Source: Moringa oleifera
Taxonomy: Eukaryota > Streptophyta > Magnoliopsida > Brassicales > Moringaceae
Reading direction: 5' to 3'
Assembly: GCA_021397835.1 (NCBI GenBank)
Contig: JAJFZO010000777.1
Coordinates: 126,501-190,500 of the forward strand
DNA: 64,000 bases
Shown here: positions 61,718 to 64,000 of the stretch, in pieces
Layout of the letters: every line of letters starts with the position of its first letter
Numbering within the stretch: position 1 is the stretch's first letter
Notes under the pieces: generated by a model
Database searches by the model: none
The model's input: only the letters and a program-made list of their open reading frames with translations
Told to the model about the DNA's origin: nothing
Position numbers and translations under genes: made by a program

Positions 61718-62518
61718 TTTTACTATGAATGTGATATATGGAATCATTGATCCACTTATCATTTAGCTCAAACGTGCAAAATCAGCCCCTATTGACGGAA
61801 TAACCAATATATACATTGTGATTGCATTACAAAAGCAAGTTTGTCATTTATATGATATTTATGAAAAAAAAAATTAAACATGAGTAAACCATGTTTACCC
61901 ATTATGACATTGATAGTACTCATGTCATAAATGCTTCGTATTTATTCACATGTCTTCATTCAGCTGCAACTTCGAATCAATCATTTGATCAGACCTAATA
62001 CGTCACTTCTAAATAAAGTCTACATAGGGGCTATACAATTGTGTAGACCACTTATGCATCCTAAAAACTGATATCACACTATCTTCCCTAATTGAAATGT
62101 TCACTAGGCCTACCATTGCCTCTTTTTCAACCTCAACGGCTCCACCCTCATCCCTTACTTCCTCGCCTATTATCGCCAATGGCTCTACATCTTGATTCAA
62201 GTCATCATGATAGATGACCTCAATATTTACCACTATTTCATGTATCGTCTACCACAATGACCATTTTAGTTACCCTAATAAGGGGCATTGCCACATCAAT
62301 CCCATCTTGTGCCTATTCCCCAACTTCAACATCACTTACATTCACATGCTCTTAAGAATCTTGGCCATAAGTAGTAGAAGGGTGTGTTGTGGAAGCTGCA
62401 TCATCAACACTTGCAATATATAACAAATTAGTCTTTCATTGGAAATAGTAAAAACTTACTGAAGTAATAATTTTAGTACACTTATATTATGAAATTAAAA
62501 TCTTGTACCGATTTACAA

Positions 62519-62655
62519 ACTATCTTATAACGAAACTTAATTTTATAATGAATTATTCTTAGAACAATACTAGTATAATCTTGTAACAAAAGTTAATTTT
62601 GCAACGAATTAGTCTTGTAACTATTCTAGTATAATCTTTTAACGTAACTTAAAAT
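62519..62655. repeat. ~57-bp tandem repeat
   Basis: About two and a half copies of a unit with (A/T)ATCTTxTAAC, AACTTAATTTT, GAATTA and CTAGTA blocks in order. Confidence 0.7.
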
Positions 62656-64000
62656 CTTATACTAAAATGAGTATGAAATTACATCATTGTGGCATGTGTC
62701 AATCTTAGTGCATGTAGGATCTCGATTAGAAAAGATAGCTTATTGAAGTGCTTGTTAGATTGAGGAAATGGTAGCCATAAGTTCCCCGTGATTCCTAACC
62801 ATTTTTCGTATCAATAAGATTTACCATCGCCTCTAAGGCATCGAGACAAAGGTACGTAAATCTCGGGATCTTTTTTGAGCCCCCTAGTCTGTGACCTCTT
62901 AGCTTAGGATTCTCCACCCATAACTACAGTTTCTATTCACTCTTTCTCTACCCTAACTTCCTCCTTCATCTCTGTATATATCCTTTCCTTGTCTTTTTCT
63001 CCTCCAACATCCTCCTTCTCCTTTCTTTCCATATCCTCATCCTCATTCTCATCTTTTAGTTCAGATCATTATTACATTTAATCATCAATCAAACAAATTA
63101 ATTAGTCATCAATTATAAAAAATAAATAACAAAAATATATTATATGTATTTTTTAATATAAAACTAATATTGATTAAATACAAAGTTTTGTATACCTTAT
63201 ATGCCTTTGACAAAGCTACAGGTAACTTTGTAGGATTTTTTTTTTTTTTTTTAGCAAAGATGTTTTCATCATTCTTCTCATCCCCACGGGTCGAAGCCTT
63301 GTTGTGCTCATTGACTCGAGACTATTTTGCTACATTTGAATGTAGGGTCAACACACTCTCTTTAATCCCCACATAATATGAGGCTGGATATTCAATAGAA
63401 GTTTGTTCAAGTTTGACCTTGATTACCATCTAAAGTAGCAATTAAATATTAATTCAAGTAGTAATTTTATAAATTAAATTACTCACATGTTAATGAGTCT
63501 ATGATTGTAAAAAATATACCAAAGAATGTGCAAATGATGTCACGATAGTCTAAATTGAAACGAATATTTAAAAATGATGTCACAAAAATGGTGAATCTTC
63601 AAATAAGTTTGTAAATATTGTTATAACGATTTATAAGTGTTGTTATGTTACTGTAAATGATGCAATGACATAATAGATTATATATAAATTTGTATATGAT
63701 ATAACAAAATATAAAAAGTACTAACAAAATTGAAAAATTATATATGATTTAATCAATAATGATACAAATTTAAACTTAGTATATTTGTAAAAATCTTCTT
63801 GCATTGGCCACTGTGTGACTTATGATTAAATTTTCACCAATAAATTCTAAGCAATGAAGATCTTGCTACCCTAATGGCATGCTGCTTCATGCTTGGTATC
63901 ATTTTAAATGCAAAAAATATTAGAATCAAAAATAAGTTAAGTACTGCAAAGTTTTTTAAAAAATAAATAAAAATATAAAAATAAATAAAACTAGATACCA

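Larger units (their letters stand above)
59661..64000. other. AT-rich right flank with degenerate tandem arrays
   Basis: No genes recognised. Contains three families of degenerate short tandem repeats (listed separately). A minus-strand charged segment at about 62.90-63.06 kb is rich in Glu and Lys and might belong to the MULE or another element. Short frames at 62009-62423 have no recognisable similarity. Confidence 0.5.

Noticed and set aside
1..64000. tRNA, rRNA and other structured RNA genes
   Set aside because: Scanning by eye gave no convincing cloverleaf A/B boxes or rRNA sequence; a dedicated covariance search was not possible here.

Overview
This is nuclear DNA from a flowering plant, most likely a eudicot. 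It has multi-exon genes with GT-AG introns, an AT-rich background, retrotransposon and DNA-transposon debris, and four plant genes recognised from their translated exons. Nothing bacterial, organellar or viral was seen.

Layout. (1) 1-2507: non-genic, apart from a GC-rich exon-like patch near 0.6-0.9 kb. (2) 2508-3956, minus: intronless nuclear gene for plastid elongation factor Tu, with a C20 tract in its leader. (3) 5739-32600, minus: nucleoporin NUP160/SAR1. I assembled 27 coding exons that keep frame throughout (1,521 aa). Intron 23 alone is about 12.6 kb and holds nested L1-type LINE remnants plus an 806-bp hAT element. (4) 33506-38807: a decayed, gag-only Ty3/gypsy-type LTR retrotransposon whose 3' LTR is split by a 1,996-bp hAT element with an 8-bp target duplication. 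(5) 38808-42700: AT-rich DNA without recognisable genes. (6) 42817-51634, plus: DET1 in 11 coding exons (539 aa), preceded by a short uORF whose stop overlaps the DET1 start, and probably containing one GC-AG intron. (7) 52983-54599, plus: a plastid alpha/beta hydrolase matching chlorophyll dephytylase CLD1 in 6 exons (379 aa). (8) 54600-64000: repeats, including a pseudogenised Mutator-like (MULE) transposase at about 57.2-59.7 kb and several degenerate tandem arrays.

How the genes relate. The four genes are separate transcription units. NUP160 and DET1 are divergent across about 10 kb of transposon-rich DNA; DET1 and CLD1 are in the same direction about 1.3 kb apart. Plastid EF-Tu works in chloroplast translation, DET1 represses photomorphogenesis in the nucleus, CLD1 works in chlorophyll turnover, and NUP160 is a nuclear-pore scaffold. 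The light and plastid theme may be coincidence.

No wholly new biological system is evident. The most informative observations are the precisely bounded nested transposons, the DET1 uORF overlap and GC donor, and the transposon-swollen NUP160 intron. Exon boundaries were read by eye from splice sites, reading phase and remembered family sequence, not from alignments.
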